From Luteibacter sp. (GTDB lineage: Bacteria; Pseudomonadota; Gammaproteobacteria; Xanthomonadales; Rhodanobacteraceae), in assembly GCF_009912395.1 (NCBI RefSeq), contig NZ_WNDO01000027.1:1-64000 (forward strand): a stretch of DNA of 64,000 nucleotides. The letters run 5' to 3'. A program made the position numbers and the translations under genes. This document shows positions 34,852 through 45,600 of this stretch, one piece after another. How positions within the stretch are numbered: the first letter of the stretch is position 1; each line of letters begins with the position of its first letter. The notes below the pieces were generated by a model. It was given only the letters and a program-made list of their open reading frames with translations, searched no databases and was not told the origin of the DNA.

Positions 34852-35605
34852 GGCCGGGGGACTTCGGCGCGCTGGCGCGGCCGCTCATGCCGGGCAGCAC
34901 CTGGCTGGTGTCGCCCTGGAAGTCCGCCTCGATCTCCACTGTCTGGCTGACGGCGTCGACACGACCGCTGATGCGTGCAACCGACAGCGTGTACCGGGTG
35001 CCGGTCTCGTCCACGATTGCGTCCAGATGGGCTCCCGGCTTCAACCAGCCGATCCAGTTCGACGGTACGTTGAGGCGCGCCTTCGGCACGCCGCCGCCCA
35101 CGAGATCGATCACTGGCGCACCCGCGGCGACGCCCTGTCCCTCCTTCACGTGCACGCGAGCCACGCGGCCTTCGAACGGTGCGACGAAACGGCACTGCGC
35201 AAGCTGCGCGTCGAAGATCCGCACCTGGCTACGCGTGCGATCGACATCGGCGGCGGTCAGTTCCACTTCCAGCGCGGCGGCGGATTGCAGGCCCTGCAAC
35301 TTGGCCTTCGCCTCATAACGCAACTGGGCGGCGTTGTACTCCGCATTGGCGGCGGCGCGACGTGCCTCCAGGTCGCTGCAATCCAGCGAGGCGAGCACCT
35401 TGCCCGCCGCGACTCTATCGCCAAGCTGCACGTTGATGCGTGCGATGCGCCCGGGAACGACGGCCGAGAGCGGGCTCTCGCGGTTCGCCACGACGAGAAA
35501 GCGTACGGGAGCCTGAGTCGCGGGCGCCGGATCGGCGGCCGCGGCGGGCAGCGCGGTCGCCAGCAGGCCAAGCGCGAGGCTAAGACGGATCATGCGGATG
35601 CTCAT
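34844..35605 (-). CDS. Periplasmic HlyD/RND-type membrane fusion protein
   Basis: A 253-residue protein with a cleavable signal peptide (LSLALGLLATALPAAAA) and a short adaptor body. The lipoyl halves are at about 45-75 (AVVPGRIARINVQLGDRVAA) and 135-160 (FVAPFEGRVARVHVKEGQGV), flanking a hairpin of about 55 residues, followed by a barrel domain to the end. With no transmembrane anchor it is probably soluble or peripheral, unlike classic HlyD. It overlaps both neighbours (TolC-like upstream, GAF-HlyD downstream) and belongs to the same operon. Confidence 0.85.
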   Translation of the reverse strand: MSIRMIRLSLALGLLATALPAAAADPAPATQAPVRFLVVANRESPLSAVVPGRIARINVQLGDRVAAGKVLASLDCSDLEARRAAANAEYNAAQLRYEAKAKLQGLQSAAALEVELTAADVDRTRSQVRIFDAQLAQCRFVAPFEGRVARVHVKEGQGVAAGAPVIDLVGGGVPKARLNVPSNWIGWLKPGAHLDAIVDETGTRYTLSVARISGRVDAVSQTVEIEADFQGDTSQVLPGMSGRASAPKSPGHG

Positions 35606-37494
35606 GGCTTGGCGGTATCGGCCGTTTCGGGGGCGGCGGTCAGGCGACGAATGTCCGCCATGATCGACAGCGCGGCGGCTTCCGCGAGCGCGGCGACCGA
35701 CCGGGTGGTGACTTCGTTCGGCACGAAGCTGAGGTAGCTGCGTTCGAGCAGTGGCTTACCGGCGGCGTCCTGCACCGTCATGTCCCACTGCGCACGCGTG
35801 GAGGTGCGGCCCGCTGCCGAGCTGAAACGCAATGCCATGGACAGGCCATCGGCACCGTCGCCCAGCGTCACGTGGTTGCCCGTCATCAGGTGGGCGAGCG
35901 CGCCGCGCACGGTGTCGCCTTCCACCTTCGCCGGCAGGCCGCTCACGCTGAAGCGCAGCGGACGCTCCACCTGCACGCCGTCCGCGATCTGCGAGAAGAC
36001 CTGCTTCTCGCCGCCCACGAGGCTGTCCTGGATCGCCTTCGACAGCGTAGCGACGTCGCTGCCCGCGACCTGCTCCGGCATGAGGTCGATACCGACCGAG
36101 TTGAGCACGCGACCATAGGCCGACTGCGCGGCGGCATACGACGACGCTTCCTGGAAGCGCGAGACCATCGAACGGGCCTGCGTGCGCAGGGTTTCAAGCT
36201 CGCTGGTGAGCTGGTTGCCCGAGCCGGCCTTGGCCACGCTGGCGAGACGCTGGTCGACCTGCGCCGTTGCCTCGGCGAGGCGGTGGTCGTATACGGCGAG
36301 CTTGTAGCGCTCGACCGAAACGCGAACCTGGGTCAGCACGGCCATGCTGAGCGCCATGCGACGGGCGTCGTCCACCTTCATGCGCGCGTCGTTCGTGCGA
36401 CGGATTGCCGGGATGCCAGCCAGGCGGAACAGGTTCATCGACATGCTGACGCCGCCCTGCGCCCAGCTTTCGTTGTACAGGTACTTGTTCGAATCGTGGC
36501 CGACGCCACCGAACAGGTTCAGGTTCGGGAATAGCGCCGCGATCTGCTTCTTCGTCTCGATGGCGTCGATGCGCGTCTTGTAGTCTTCCTCACGCAGTTC
36601 GGGACGCTGTTCCAGCGCGAGCTGTTCGAGCTGGTCGAGATCGCCCGGTACCTGCGAGAGCGGTGCCTCGCTGGCGTCGGCCAGTTCGAACCTGGTGCCC
36701 GGGGCCAGGTTCATCAGCGCGGCGAGTTCGCGACGGGCGAATTCCATTTCCTGGCGCTTCTGGTTGACCAGGGTCATCGCGTCCAGCAGCGCACGCTGGT
36801 ATTCGAGGCCTTCGACCGGCGGCAGCACGCCGGCCCGCTCGGCCTCGCGGCTCTTCTCCAGGGCCGCCTGGATACCCTCGGCCAGTTGCTGCGACTCGCC
36901 CAGCAGGCGCTGCGCGCCGAGCGCACGCCAGTAGGCGTCGCGCACGTCCTGCACGATGTTCTGCAATACCTTGCGGCGACGTTCGTCGGTGACGTTCACG
37001 TCGTCCGCCTGCTGCTTGGCGCGGTAGTAGCTCAGCCCAAAGTCGAGCACGTCCCAGGACAGCGTGGCGTCGGCGAGGTAATGCACGCGCTCTTCCGAGG
37101 TGGACGGACGCAGGCTGACGATGCGGTCCTGGATGCCGATGCTGGTGCCGCCCGAGTCGTTGCTGCGCCAGCGGTAGCCGGCGTCGGTCATCAGCTTCGG
37201 CAGCATGTCCAGCTCGGACACGTCGAGCAGGCCACGCGACAGCGCGGTCTCCATCAGCTTCAGGCGGTAGTCGAGGTTGTACTTCAGCGCGCGCGCCATC
37301 GCCTCGGACAGCGTGATCGGGCCGTTGACCGGCTCCTGGTCCTTGTACATCGCCTGCTGGTCGTTCTTCACCCGCGTGGCGACCTCGTCGTGGGTCAGCG
37401 GACGGGGTTTCACCGCACCGCAACCGGCGAGGAAGACGGCGGCGGCAACGGCGGCCACCAGCGGAAGCGGCTTCAGGGCATGGAGATGGGACAT
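35602..37494 (-). CDS. TolC-like outer-membrane lipoprotein with C-terminal extension
   Basis: A 630-residue protein. The lipobox LAGC (VFLAGCGAVKP) follows a signal peptide. Residues 60-480 have the two-fold TolC pattern (ITLSEAMARALKYNLDYRLK, then LEYQRALLDAMTLVNQKRQE, then FPNLNLFGGVGHDS). TolC proteins normally stop near here; about 140 further residues (RFSVSGLPAKVEGDTVRGAL, then RAQWDMTVQDAAGKPLLERS) form an extra domain of unknown role. It is the exit duct for the export cluster. ATG at 37494 was chosen because the lipoprotein signal starts there; it lies 55 bp after the giant gene. Confidence 0.87.
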   Translation of the reverse strand: MSHLHALKPLPLVAAVAAAVFLAGCGAVKPRPLTHDEVATRVKNDQQAMYKDQEPVNGPITLSEAMARALKYNLDYRLKLMETALSRGLLDVSELDMLPKLMTDAGYRWRSNDSGGTSIGIQDRIVSLRPSTSEERVHYLADATLSWDVLDFGLSYYRAKQQADDVNVTDERRRKVLQNIVQDVRDAYWRALGAQRLLGESQQLAEGIQAALEKSREAERAGVLPPVEGLEYQRALLDAMTLVNQKRQEMEFARRELAALMNLAPGTRFELADASEAPLSQVPGDLDQLEQLALEQRPELREEDYKTRIDAIETKKQIAALFPNLNLFGGVGHDSNKYLYNESWAQGGVSMSMNLFRLAGIPAIRRTNDARMKVDDARRMALSMAVLTQVRVSVERYKLAVYDHRLAEATAQVDQRLASVAKAGSGNQLTSELETLRTQARSMVSRFQEASSYAAAQSAYGRVLNSVGIDLMPEQVAGSDVATLSKAIQDSLVGGEKQVFSQIADGVQVERPLRFSVSGLPAKVEGDTVRGALAHLMTGNHVTLGDGADGLSMALRFSSAAGRTSTRAQWDMTVQDAAGKPLLERSYLSFVPNEVTTRSVAALAEAAALSIMADIRRLTAAPETADTAKP

Positions 37495-37549
37495 GTCGAT
37501 TCGATCCTCGTGGACGGTTCCGGCGGCGCAACGCGCCGCCGGTGCGCGA

Positions 37550-40500
37550 TTAGTGATGGGTGGGCTTCGGGGTGGCGACCGGCGCGGGTACGCCATGGGC
37601 CAGCGAGGCGAGACGGGCGGACAGCGACGGCGCGCCCTGGGGCACGGCGTCCGGCTTGGGCAGCTTCACGGCGTGATGCGCAGGCTTTTCCGCGGTGTGA
37701 CGCGTGCCCTCGTCGTGGCGTTGGGTTTCCGCGATGCGATTCGGTGCGAACGGCGTGAAGTCGTCCCAGAGCACGCGCGAACCCAGGCCGGCGTCACGCA
37801 GGGCGACACGGGACTGGCTGCGGACCTCCACCAGCAACTGCCGAGAGAACGCCACGCCGTCGTTCAGCACGAACTGCGCGTTGTCCGGATCCGGTGCGAT
37901 CGCGGCGAGGTCTGCCTGGTGGCCTGCGCCGACGATGAAGCGACCGAGCTGCCAGCGCTGCGTATCGCGCTGCACGCCATCCACCGCCGGCAGGACGAAC
38001 AGGCCCGGCTCGTAGCCCTGGCGGATGTCGCGGTCCGGATGCTGGTAGGCGATCGGGAAGATCTGATCGCCCCAGCGCGCCTGGATCGGCGGGGTCGCGC
38101 CACGGATGGTGATGACCAGGCGCGCCTGGCTGGTGTCGCCGTCCGCGTCGGTGATCGTATAGACGAACACTTCGCTCAGCGTGCGGCTCGCATCCAGCGA
38201 GGCGACCTTCGGATTGCGCGGGTCGACGTCGTAGGTGTAGCTGCCATCGGCATGCAGCGTCAGCGTGCCGTACTGGCCCTGGCTTGGGCCGCCAATCGCA
38301 CCCGCATGGCCGAGGTTGTCCGAGGTGACGGCCGTGACGGGACCACCCTTGGCCGGGCCATCGGCCCCGATGCGGTCCGCGCCGTCGTGGCTCGCTCCCG
38401 TGCCGGTGAACACGTTGCCCGACGTGCTGCCCTGCGCCGCGTCGCGGTCGATGCTTGCCGCGTCGTCGTGGGCCAGCGGACGGTCGTTGACGATGTCCAC
38501 CACGAGGTTGCCGGTGGCGCGACCGCCGCCTGCGTCGGTGACGGACAGCGCGATGGTATCTGTGCTGTGATCCGCGCCGGGCTGAGCTACCGCGCCGCCG
38601 AGCGTATACGTGTACGACAGCGTACCTTCCACCGTCACGCCGCCGACCGTCGCCGTCGTCGTGAAGCCGGTGAGCAGCAACGTACCCTGGCCGGTAACGA
38701 CGGTCACCGGCGAACCCTTACCCAACGCATCCAGCTGCGCCGGCGTGAGCGTGACACCGCCGATGGTGACCGAGGCAAGACCATCCGGCGCGGAGATCAC
38801 GATAGTGTCCGATGCGCTACGCGGTTGACCCGACGGACCATCCGGCGTGAGGCCGGATTCCCAGACCGTAGTATGGCCGGTAGTGTCCCTGCCCTCGCCC
38901 GGACCGTTGCCGTCATGCGGCACGATCGCGGGTGCGCCGTCCGTGTGACCGACGATGGTGATCGTCAACGTGGTGGTGCTGGTGTCGCCGTCGCCATCCA
39001 CGATCGTGTAGCTATAGGTTTCGGTGAGCGTGTCGCCGTCCTTGAGTGCATTGACCTTCGGGTTGGCGTTGCCCAGCACATAGGTGTAGCTGCCATCGGC
39101 GTTGAGTGTGAGCGTGCCGTAGTCGCCGGCCACGCCGCTGCCGACGTTGCCATGCAGCGGTCCGCTCGCACCGCCATGCACCACACCGGCCACCGGGGTC
39201 GGGTTGGTGTCGGCGCCGATGCGATCGGCACCGGGGCCGCCCGTCACCACGTTGCCGCTCACCGGTGCGCCGTCCTCGTGCACGATTGCGGTGTCCGGGC
39301 GTGCCGTCGGCGTGTCGTCGACGATGTCGACCACCAGGCTGCCGGTCGAGCTGCCGCCGCCGGCATCCAGGACACTCAACGCGATCGTGTCGGTGCCACC
39401 GCCCGCGCGCGGTACGGCATGGTCGAGGGTGTAGGTGTAGCTGAGCGTGCCGGCGGTGGGCACACCACCCGTGCTCGCCGTCGGCTGGAAACCGGTCAGC
39501 ACCAGCGTGCCATCCGGCGTGCGTACGGTGACCGGCTGCCCGCTGGCCAGCGTGGTGAGCTGCGCCAGGTCCAGCGTCACGCCGCCGACCACAATGCCGG
39601 CCAGCCCGTCATCTGCCGTGATGAGGATGTTGCCGCCGGTCGACTGGCTGCCGTCATGCTCGGCGAGGCCCGCCTCGACGACGGTCGCGTGCGCGTTCGC
39701 CGCACCGTTGCCGTCGACAGGCAGAATCGACGGCGTACCGTCGGTACGTCCATGGATGGTGATGGTCAGCGTCGTGGTGCTGGTGTCGCCATCGCCATCG
39801 ACGATGGTGTAGCTGTAGGTTTCGGTCAGCGACTGACCGTCCTTCAGCGCATTGACCGTGGGGTTGGCGTTGTCCAGCACATAGCTATAGCTACCATCGG
39901 CGTTGAGGGTCAGCGTGCCGTAGTTGCCCACCACACCCGTTCCGACATGGCCGCTCAGCGGACCCGTGACGTTACCCGCCACCACGCCGGTGACCGGCGT
40001 CGGGTTGGCATCGGCGCCGACGCGGTCCGCACCCGGGCCACCCGTGACGACGTTGCCGCCGATGGACGGGCCGTCCTCGTCGATGTCAGCCGTGTCCGGA
40101 CGGGCCGTCGGCCTGTCGTTGACGATGTTCACGACGAGGTTGCCGTTGGCGCTGCCACCACCCGCATCGTTCACGGTCAACGCGATCGTGTCGGTGCTGT
40201 GATCCACGCCCGGCTGATGGATGGCGCCATCCAGCGTATAGGTGTACGAGAGCGTGCCTTCGAGTACCGAGCCACCGACCACGCTGGTGGGCGTGAAATC
40301 GGTCAGCAGCAGCGTGCCGCGCGGCGTGACCACCGATACCGGCGTGCCGTTGCTCAACGCCGCCAGTTGCGCCGTGGTCAGCGTGACGCCACCGACGGTG
40401 ACGGATGACAGCCCGTCCGGCGTCGAGATCGTGATCGTGTCGCTCGCCGTGCGGGATTCCCCCGTGGGGCTGTCGGGTGTCAGGCCCGACTCCCACACCG

Positions 40501-42379
40501 TGGCGTCGCCCCCCGTGTTCGTCCCGTTGCCAGGATGCGGCGTGACCGACGGCCCGCCATCGGTGTGGCCGTGGATGGTGATGGTCAGCGTCGTGGTGCT
40601 GGTGTCGCCATCGCCATCGACGATCGTGTAGCTGTAGGTCTCGGTCAGCGACTGACCGTCCTTGAGTGCATTGACCGTGGGGTTGGCATTGTCCAGCACG
40701 TAGCTGTAGCTGCCGTCTGCGTTGAGGGTCAGCGTGCCGTAGTTGCCCACCACGCCCGTTCCGACATGGCCGCTCAGCGGGCCCGCGACGTTACCCGCTA
40801 CCACGCCGGTGACCGGCGTCGGGTTGGCATCGGCGCCGACGCGGTCCGCACCCGGGCCACCCGTGACGACGTTGCCGCCGATGGACGGACCGTCCTCGTC
40901 GATGTCCGCCGTATCCGGACGGGCCGTCGGCCTGTCGTTGACGATGTTCACCACGAGGTTGCCGTTGGCGCTGCCGCCACCCGCATCGTTGACGGTCAAC
41001 GCGATCGTGTCGGTGCTGTGATCCACGCCCGGCTGATTGACGGAACCGCCCAGCGTATACGTATAGGTCAGCGTGCCTTCCAGCACCGCACCGCCCATCG
41101 TCGAGGTCGGCGTGAAACCGGTCAGCAGCAGCGTACCGCGCGGCGTGACCACCGACACCGGCGTGCCGTTGCTCAACGCCGCCAGTTGCGCCGTGGTCAG
41201 CGTGACGCCACCGACGGTGATCGAGGACAGGCCATCCGGTGCCGAAATCGCGATGGTGTCGGTCGCACGATGCGACTGGCCGGCCGGGCCATCGGGCGTC
41301 AGGCCCGATTCCCACACTGTGGTATGACCGGTCGTCTCCGTGCCGTTGCCTGCACCGTTGCCGTCGTGTGGTGTCACGGACGGCGTACCGTCGGTATGCC
41401 CGTGAATGGTGATGGTCAGCGTCGTGGTGCTGGTGTCGCCGTCGCCATCGACGATGGTGTAGCTGTAGGTTTCGGTGAGGAACTGGCCGTCCTTGAGCGC
41501 GTTGACCGTGGCGTTGGCGTTGTCCAGCACATAGCTGTAGCTACCGTCGGCGTTGAGCGTCAGCGTGCCGTAGTTGCCGACCACGCCCGCGCCCACGTGG
41601 CCGCTTAACGGACCCGCTACGTTGCCTGCCACCACACCGGTGACTGGTGTCGGGTTCGCATCTGCACCGACGCGATCCGCGCCCGGGCCACCGGTGACGA
41701 CATTGCCGCCGATCGACGGGCCATCCTCGTCGATGTCCGCGGTATCCGGGCGTGCTGTCGGCGTGTCGTTGACGATGTCGACGACCAGGCTGCCGTTGGC
41801 GCTGCCACCGCCTGCGTCATCCACCCGCAGGGCGATCGTGTCGAGGCTATGCCCCGTGCCTCCCTGGCCGATGGCTCCACCCAGCGTGTACGTGTACGTC
41901 AGCGTGCCCTCCAGCACCGCACCGCCCATCGTCGAGGTCGGCGTGAAACCGGTCAGTTGCAGCGTGCCGTGCGGCGTGATTACCGTGACGGGGGTGCCAC
42001 TGCTCAATGCCACCAGTTGGGCCGTCGTGAGCGTGACGCCACCCACGGTGACGGAGGTCAGCCCGTCCGGCGCCGAGATGGCGATGGTGTCGGTGGCACG
42101 GTTCGACTGGCCCGCCGGGCCGTCGGGCGTCAGGCCCGATTCCCACACCGTCGTATGCCCGGCCGAACCCGGGCCATTGCCGGCGCCGTTGCCGTCGTGT
42201 GGCGTCACGGACGGCGTACCGTCGGTATGCCCGTGGATGGTAATGGTCAGCGTCGTGGTGCTGGTGTCGCCGTCACCGTCGACGATGGTGTAGCTGTAGG
42301 TCTCGGTCAGGAACTGGCCGTCCTTCAGCGCGTTGACCACCGGCTTGCTGTTGTCCAGCACAGTAGGTGTAGCTGCCAT
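37550..42379 (-). CDS. Giant VCBS-repeat surface protein, C-terminal part (after frameshift)
   Basis: This 1609-residue frame continues the giant protein of 42273-48368 after a one-base frameshift at about 42363. It contains five near-identical blocks of about 270-280 residues. Each block pairs a VCBS/cadherin-like domain (RPDTADIDEDGPSIGG to TETYSYTIVDGDGDTSTT) with an Ig-like domain (TVWESGLTPDGP to DTIALTVNDAGGG). The last 190 residues differ: a terminal domain (RWGDQIFPIAYQHPDRDIRQ) and a basic, Pro/His-rich tail (TPKPTHH). No RTX nonapeptide array is present. The ATG at 42379 is incidental. If the frame is truly broken, this part would not be made; see the findings. Confidence 0.85.
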   Translation of the reverse strand: MAATPTVLDNSKPVVNALKDGQFLTETYSYTIVDGDGDTSTTTLTITIHGHTDGTPSVTPHDGNGAGNGPGSAGHTTVWESGLTPDGPAGQSNRATDTIAISAPDGLTSVTVGGVTLTTAQLVALSSGTPVTVITPHGTLQLTGFTPTSTMGGAVLEGTLTYTYTLGGAIGQGGTGHSLDTIALRVDDAGGGSANGSLVVDIVNDTPTARPDTADIDEDGPSIGGNVVTGGPGADRVGADANPTPVTGVVAGNVAGPLSGHVGAGVVGNYGTLTLNADGSYSYVLDNANATVNALKDGQFLTETYSYTIVDGDGDTSTTTLTITIHGHTDGTPSVTPHDGNGAGNGTETTGHTTVWESGLTPDGPAGQSHRATDTIAISAPDGLSSITVGGVTLTTAQLAALSNGTPVSVVTPRGTLLLTGFTPTSTMGGAVLEGTLTYTYTLGGSVNQPGVDHSTDTIALTVNDAGGGSANGNLVVNIVNDRPTARPDTADIDEDGPSIGGNVVTGGPGADRVGADANPTPVTGVVAGNVAGPLSGHVGTGVVGNYGTLTLNADGSYSYVLDNANPTVNALKDGQSLTETYSYTIVDGDGDTSTTTLTITIHGHTDGGPSVTPHPGNGTNTGGDATVWESGLTPDSPTGESRTASDTITISTPDGLSSVTVGGVTLTTAQLAALSNGTPVSVVTPRGTLLLTDFTPTSVVGGSVLEGTLSYTYTLDGAIHQPGVDHSTDTIALTVNDAGGGSANGNLVVNIVNDRPTARPDTADIDEDGPSIGGNVVTGGPGADRVGADANPTPVTGVVAGNVTGPLSGHVGTGVVGNYGTLTLNADGSYSYVLDNANPTVNALKDGQSLTETYSYTIVDGDGDTSTTTLTITIHGRTDGTPSILPVDGNGAANAHATVVEAGLAEHDGSQSTGGNILITADDGLAGIVVGGVTLDLAQLTTLASGQPVTVRTPDGTLVLTGFQPTASTGGVPTAGTLSYTYTLDHAVPRAGGGTDTIALSVLDAGGGSSTGSLVVDIVDDTPTARPDTAIVHEDGAPVSGNVVTGGPGADRIGADTNPTPVAGVVHGGASGPLHGNVGSGVAGDYGTLTLNADGSYTYVLGNANPKVNALKDGDTLTETYSYTIVDGDGDTSTTTLTITIVGHTDGAPAIVPHDGNGPGEGRDTTGHTTVWESGLTPDGPSGQPRSASDTIVISAPDGLASVTIGGVTLTPAQLDALGKGSPVTVVTGQGTLLLTGFTTTATVGGVTVEGTLSYTYTLGGAVAQPGADHSTDTIALSVTDAGGGRATGNLVVDIVNDRPLAHDDAASIDRDAAQGSTSGNVFTGTGASHDGADRIGADGPAKGGPVTAVTSDNLGHAGAIGGPSQGQYGTLTLHADGSYTYDVDPRNPKVASLDASRTLSEVFVYTITDADGDTSQARLVITIRGATPPIQARWGDQIFPIAYQHPDRDIRQGYEPGLFVLPAVDGVQRDTQRWQLGRFIVGAGHQADLAAIAPDPDNAQFVLNDGVAFSRQLLVEVRSQSRVALRDAGLGSRVLWDDFTPFAPNRIAETQRHDEGTRHTAEKPAHHAVKLPKPDAVPQGAPSLSARLASLAHGVPAPVATPKPTHH

Positions 42380-42610
42380 CGGCGTTGAGGGTCAGCGTGC
42401 CGTAGTTACCGACCACGCCCGTGCCTACATGACCGCTCAGCGGACCGCTGACGGTGCCCACCGCCACGCCGGTGACCGGCGTCGGGTTCGCATCGGCGCC
42501 GACGCGATCGGCCCCCGGACCACCGGTGACGACGTTGCCGCCGATCGACGGGCCGTCCTCGTCGATGTCCGCGGTGTCCGGGCGTGCCGTCGGCGTGTCG
42601 TTGACGATGG
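38937..42610 (-). repeat. Five long tandem repeats (about 800-840 bp each) in the giant gene
   Basis: The marker sequence CAGCGTCGTGGTGCTGGTGT, or a close variant, recurs near 38970, 39770, 40585, 41425 and 42255. The DNA between is largely identical from copy to copy, so recombination, copy-number change or misassembly are likely here. Confidence 0.8.
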
Positions 42611-45600
42611 TGACGTCGATCTTGCCGTTGTCCGTGACGCCGGCGCTGTCGCGCGTGGAGAAGGCGATCGATTCCACGCTGCTGGCAGCGGATTGCGCCA
42701 CCGGCCCGTTGAGGCTGTAGTGATAGAGCAAGGTGCCGTGGCCGCCGTCCGCGCCGGGCACGTAGCCCGTGACGACCAGGGTGCCGTTGGCTGTCGTGAA
42801 GCTGCGATCGGCCAGGTCCACGTGGGCGATGTCGTTGAGCTGGGCGGCAGTCAACGTGATGTAGTGGCCTGCGCCATCGGCGGGCGAGCCGAGGGTCACG
42901 CTGGCCAGGTTGTTGAGCAGCGCGAAGGACTGCGCGCCATCCACGCCATCGCTGCCGTTGTGGTCCACCAGGCCGGCCTCGCTGACCTGGGTCCGGCTGT
43001 TCACCGTGACATCGATGATGCGCGTGGTCACCAGCGCGTTCGACGTGCCGCCCTCGCCATCCGCGTAACCGTACTCGTCGCCGATGGTGGTCGGATCGGC
43101 GCCCGCGTTGGCCGCCGCGTCATCATCCAGCGTCTGCCGGTTGGGACGGTCGCCATGGTTGCCGTTGTCGTTGACCGAGATCAGCACCTGGAACGTACCG
43201 TTCCACATGCCGTTGTTGTCACCCGCCGCCGCGGGCGGCAGCTTCACGCCCACGGCGTTGATCGTAGCCTCCACATCGCCGATCGTTCCGGTGATGGTGA
43301 TCGTGCTGCGTCCCTGCGCGTCCGTGCCGAAGGTGTACGTCGCACCGCCGAAGTGTCCCGAAACACTCGTGGCCCCAGCGACATCGTGTACGTTGAAACC
43401 GCTCGGCAACGTGATCGTGGCGGTCACGGGCGCATCGCCGGCATCCGGATCAGACAGCCTCACGTTACCCAGCGTAAACAGCCCGGCGGCGCTTTCGTCC
43501 GCGACGTTCGGCCCGGTCACGCCGATGGCCGTGGGGTTGTTGATCGACGACGGGAACACCACGCGGAAGCCCAGGGCCACGTTCTGGGTGAGGCCCGTCG
43601 GTATCTTGGCGTATGGATCGACGACGGTGGTCGGCACGGCCTGCACGCCGCCAGCCGCCGCGGCGTTCTGCCCGCCGTTGGCGGCACCGGAACCGTCCAG
43701 TGCCCCCGTGGTGACGTCGCGCAGGCGATCGTCGGCGATCACTTCCACGTGATACGCCTGATCCACATTGGTCAGCGTACCGCCGATGGAGACCTGCAAG
43801 CCGGCCAGGTAGTCGTTGACCTGCTGGCGCGTGCCGCGGATCACCAGCGCGGAATCCGTACCGCTGTAGGTGCCGTCGACCGTCGCACCGGAGGTGCCTG
43901 CGGCGGACGAACCAAGCACGATATCGCCGTAGGCCGAGCGCGGCAGCGGGTTGCCGTTCGCATCGGCGATACGCACGGTGACCTGGAGGAAATCCTTCTC
44001 GCCGGCCGCGATGCCACCACCGTCGGTGTAGTCGACATCGCCGATGACGAAGCCACCGACCGGCGTGCTGCCGTTGAGGTAGACCGTTCCCGTTCCCACG
44101 GCGACGCTCGGCGGATCGTTCACCGGCACGATATCGATCGCGACCTGGATGTCTGCCGGGTTGTTGGAAACGCTGCCATCGCCGACGTCGCCACCGATCA
44201 CCGAACCCGTATCGTCGAAATGCACGGTCAGGGTCACGTCGCCCGGTGCCGCGCCGTTGGTATCGTGGTTGACGTTGGCCGCGGTGCGGTACGTCAGGCC
44301 CAGCGTGGGGTCGTTGAGCAGCGCCTGGATGTCGCTGGCACGACCGGTGAGCACCAGCGTGCCGGTGTTGTCGCCACTGATGGTGACGGCACGGCTGCCC
44401 GCCGCGGCAGCGGTCGCGCTGGTCTGCGCACCGTTGCCGCCGATGCCGAGCACGCCGCTGGGCACGCTGAGGCGGATCGTCACCGGGGTGTCGAACGCCG
44501 CCGACTCCGGGTCGCTCACAACGAACGCGCCACCGATGGGCGTGGCCTGGTCCTCATATACCGTCGCGCCGCTCGGACCGCCGAGCGTGCCGGGTTCGTT
44601 GACGCTGGACGCACGGACGATGACCGTCGCGGCGCCAAGGTTGCCGTTCTTGTCCGGCACCGCGTCGCGGTACCAGTCGTAGTTGGTCGCATCGACGGCC
44701 GTCGTCGGCGTACCGGTGCCGGGCGTCGTGGACTGGTTGACGCTGCCGCCATTCGCGCCGCCGCTAAGCGCACCGGTGTTGTCGCGCAGGCGATCGTCCG
44801 CGATTACCTGTACCTGGTAGATGGCGTCACGATCGCTGCCGAAGGTGACCGTCAGCCCAGCCAGCGCCGCGTTGACCTGCGCGCGCGTGCCACTGAGCAC
44901 GAGGTAGTCGTTGCTGCCGTTGTGACCGGCGCCGACCGTGGCGCCGCCACCGCTGGCGTAGCCGATGCTCACGCCACCCGCCGCCGCATACTCCGCCGCG
45001 CTGAATGCGCTGCCATCCGCGTGCAGCAGGCGCACGGTGACCTGCAGGTAATCCGTCTCACCCGGTCCCAGCGTGGCCAGGTCCGGATCGCCGACCGTGA
45101 AGCCCGGCACCGGGTTGTAGCGCGGGTCGGCGCTGTCGAGGTCGATCGGGCCATTGGGCGCCGTGACCGTCGGTGCATCGTTGGCCGGCGAGGTGTAGAT
45201 CCAGAACTGGTTGCCCGCCTGCTCCTTGTCGCCGTCGGACACGGTGAAGGTGAAGCGGTCGTCCGGCGTACCGGGATAGGCCGTGCCGGTCGGCTCGGTA
45301 CCGTCGTTGAGGTAGTAGATGCGCCCGGCAGTGACGTCCGCCTGCGTAAACGACGAGCCGACACCGAGGAAATGGAAGTTCACGCCATCGGTGGAGTACG
45401 CAATGCGGCCATGGCTCGGCCCACCCGTGATGGTGTACTGCACCTGTCGCGCCGAGCTGTCGGGATCGTAGGCCTGGAGCAGCGCGTCGGTGATGCGACC
45501 GAAATCGCCCTCCACCACCGTCAGCGGATTGTTGGCCGGCGCGCCACCGATGTTGTTCGGCGAGTCGGACGGCACTGCGGGGTCGGCCTGCGTCGGATCG

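Noticed and set aside
37277-40408. A 1043-codon plus-strand frame opposite the TolC-like gene and the repeat region.
   Set aside because: Its translation is Arg/Ala/Val-rich and without domains; it is a by-product of codon bias on the other strand.
37550-42379. RTX calcium-binding nonapeptides in the giant protein (GGPGADRVGAD resembles one).
   Set aside because: The motif occurs once per long repeat, not as tandem nonapeptides, and belongs to the VCBS domain.
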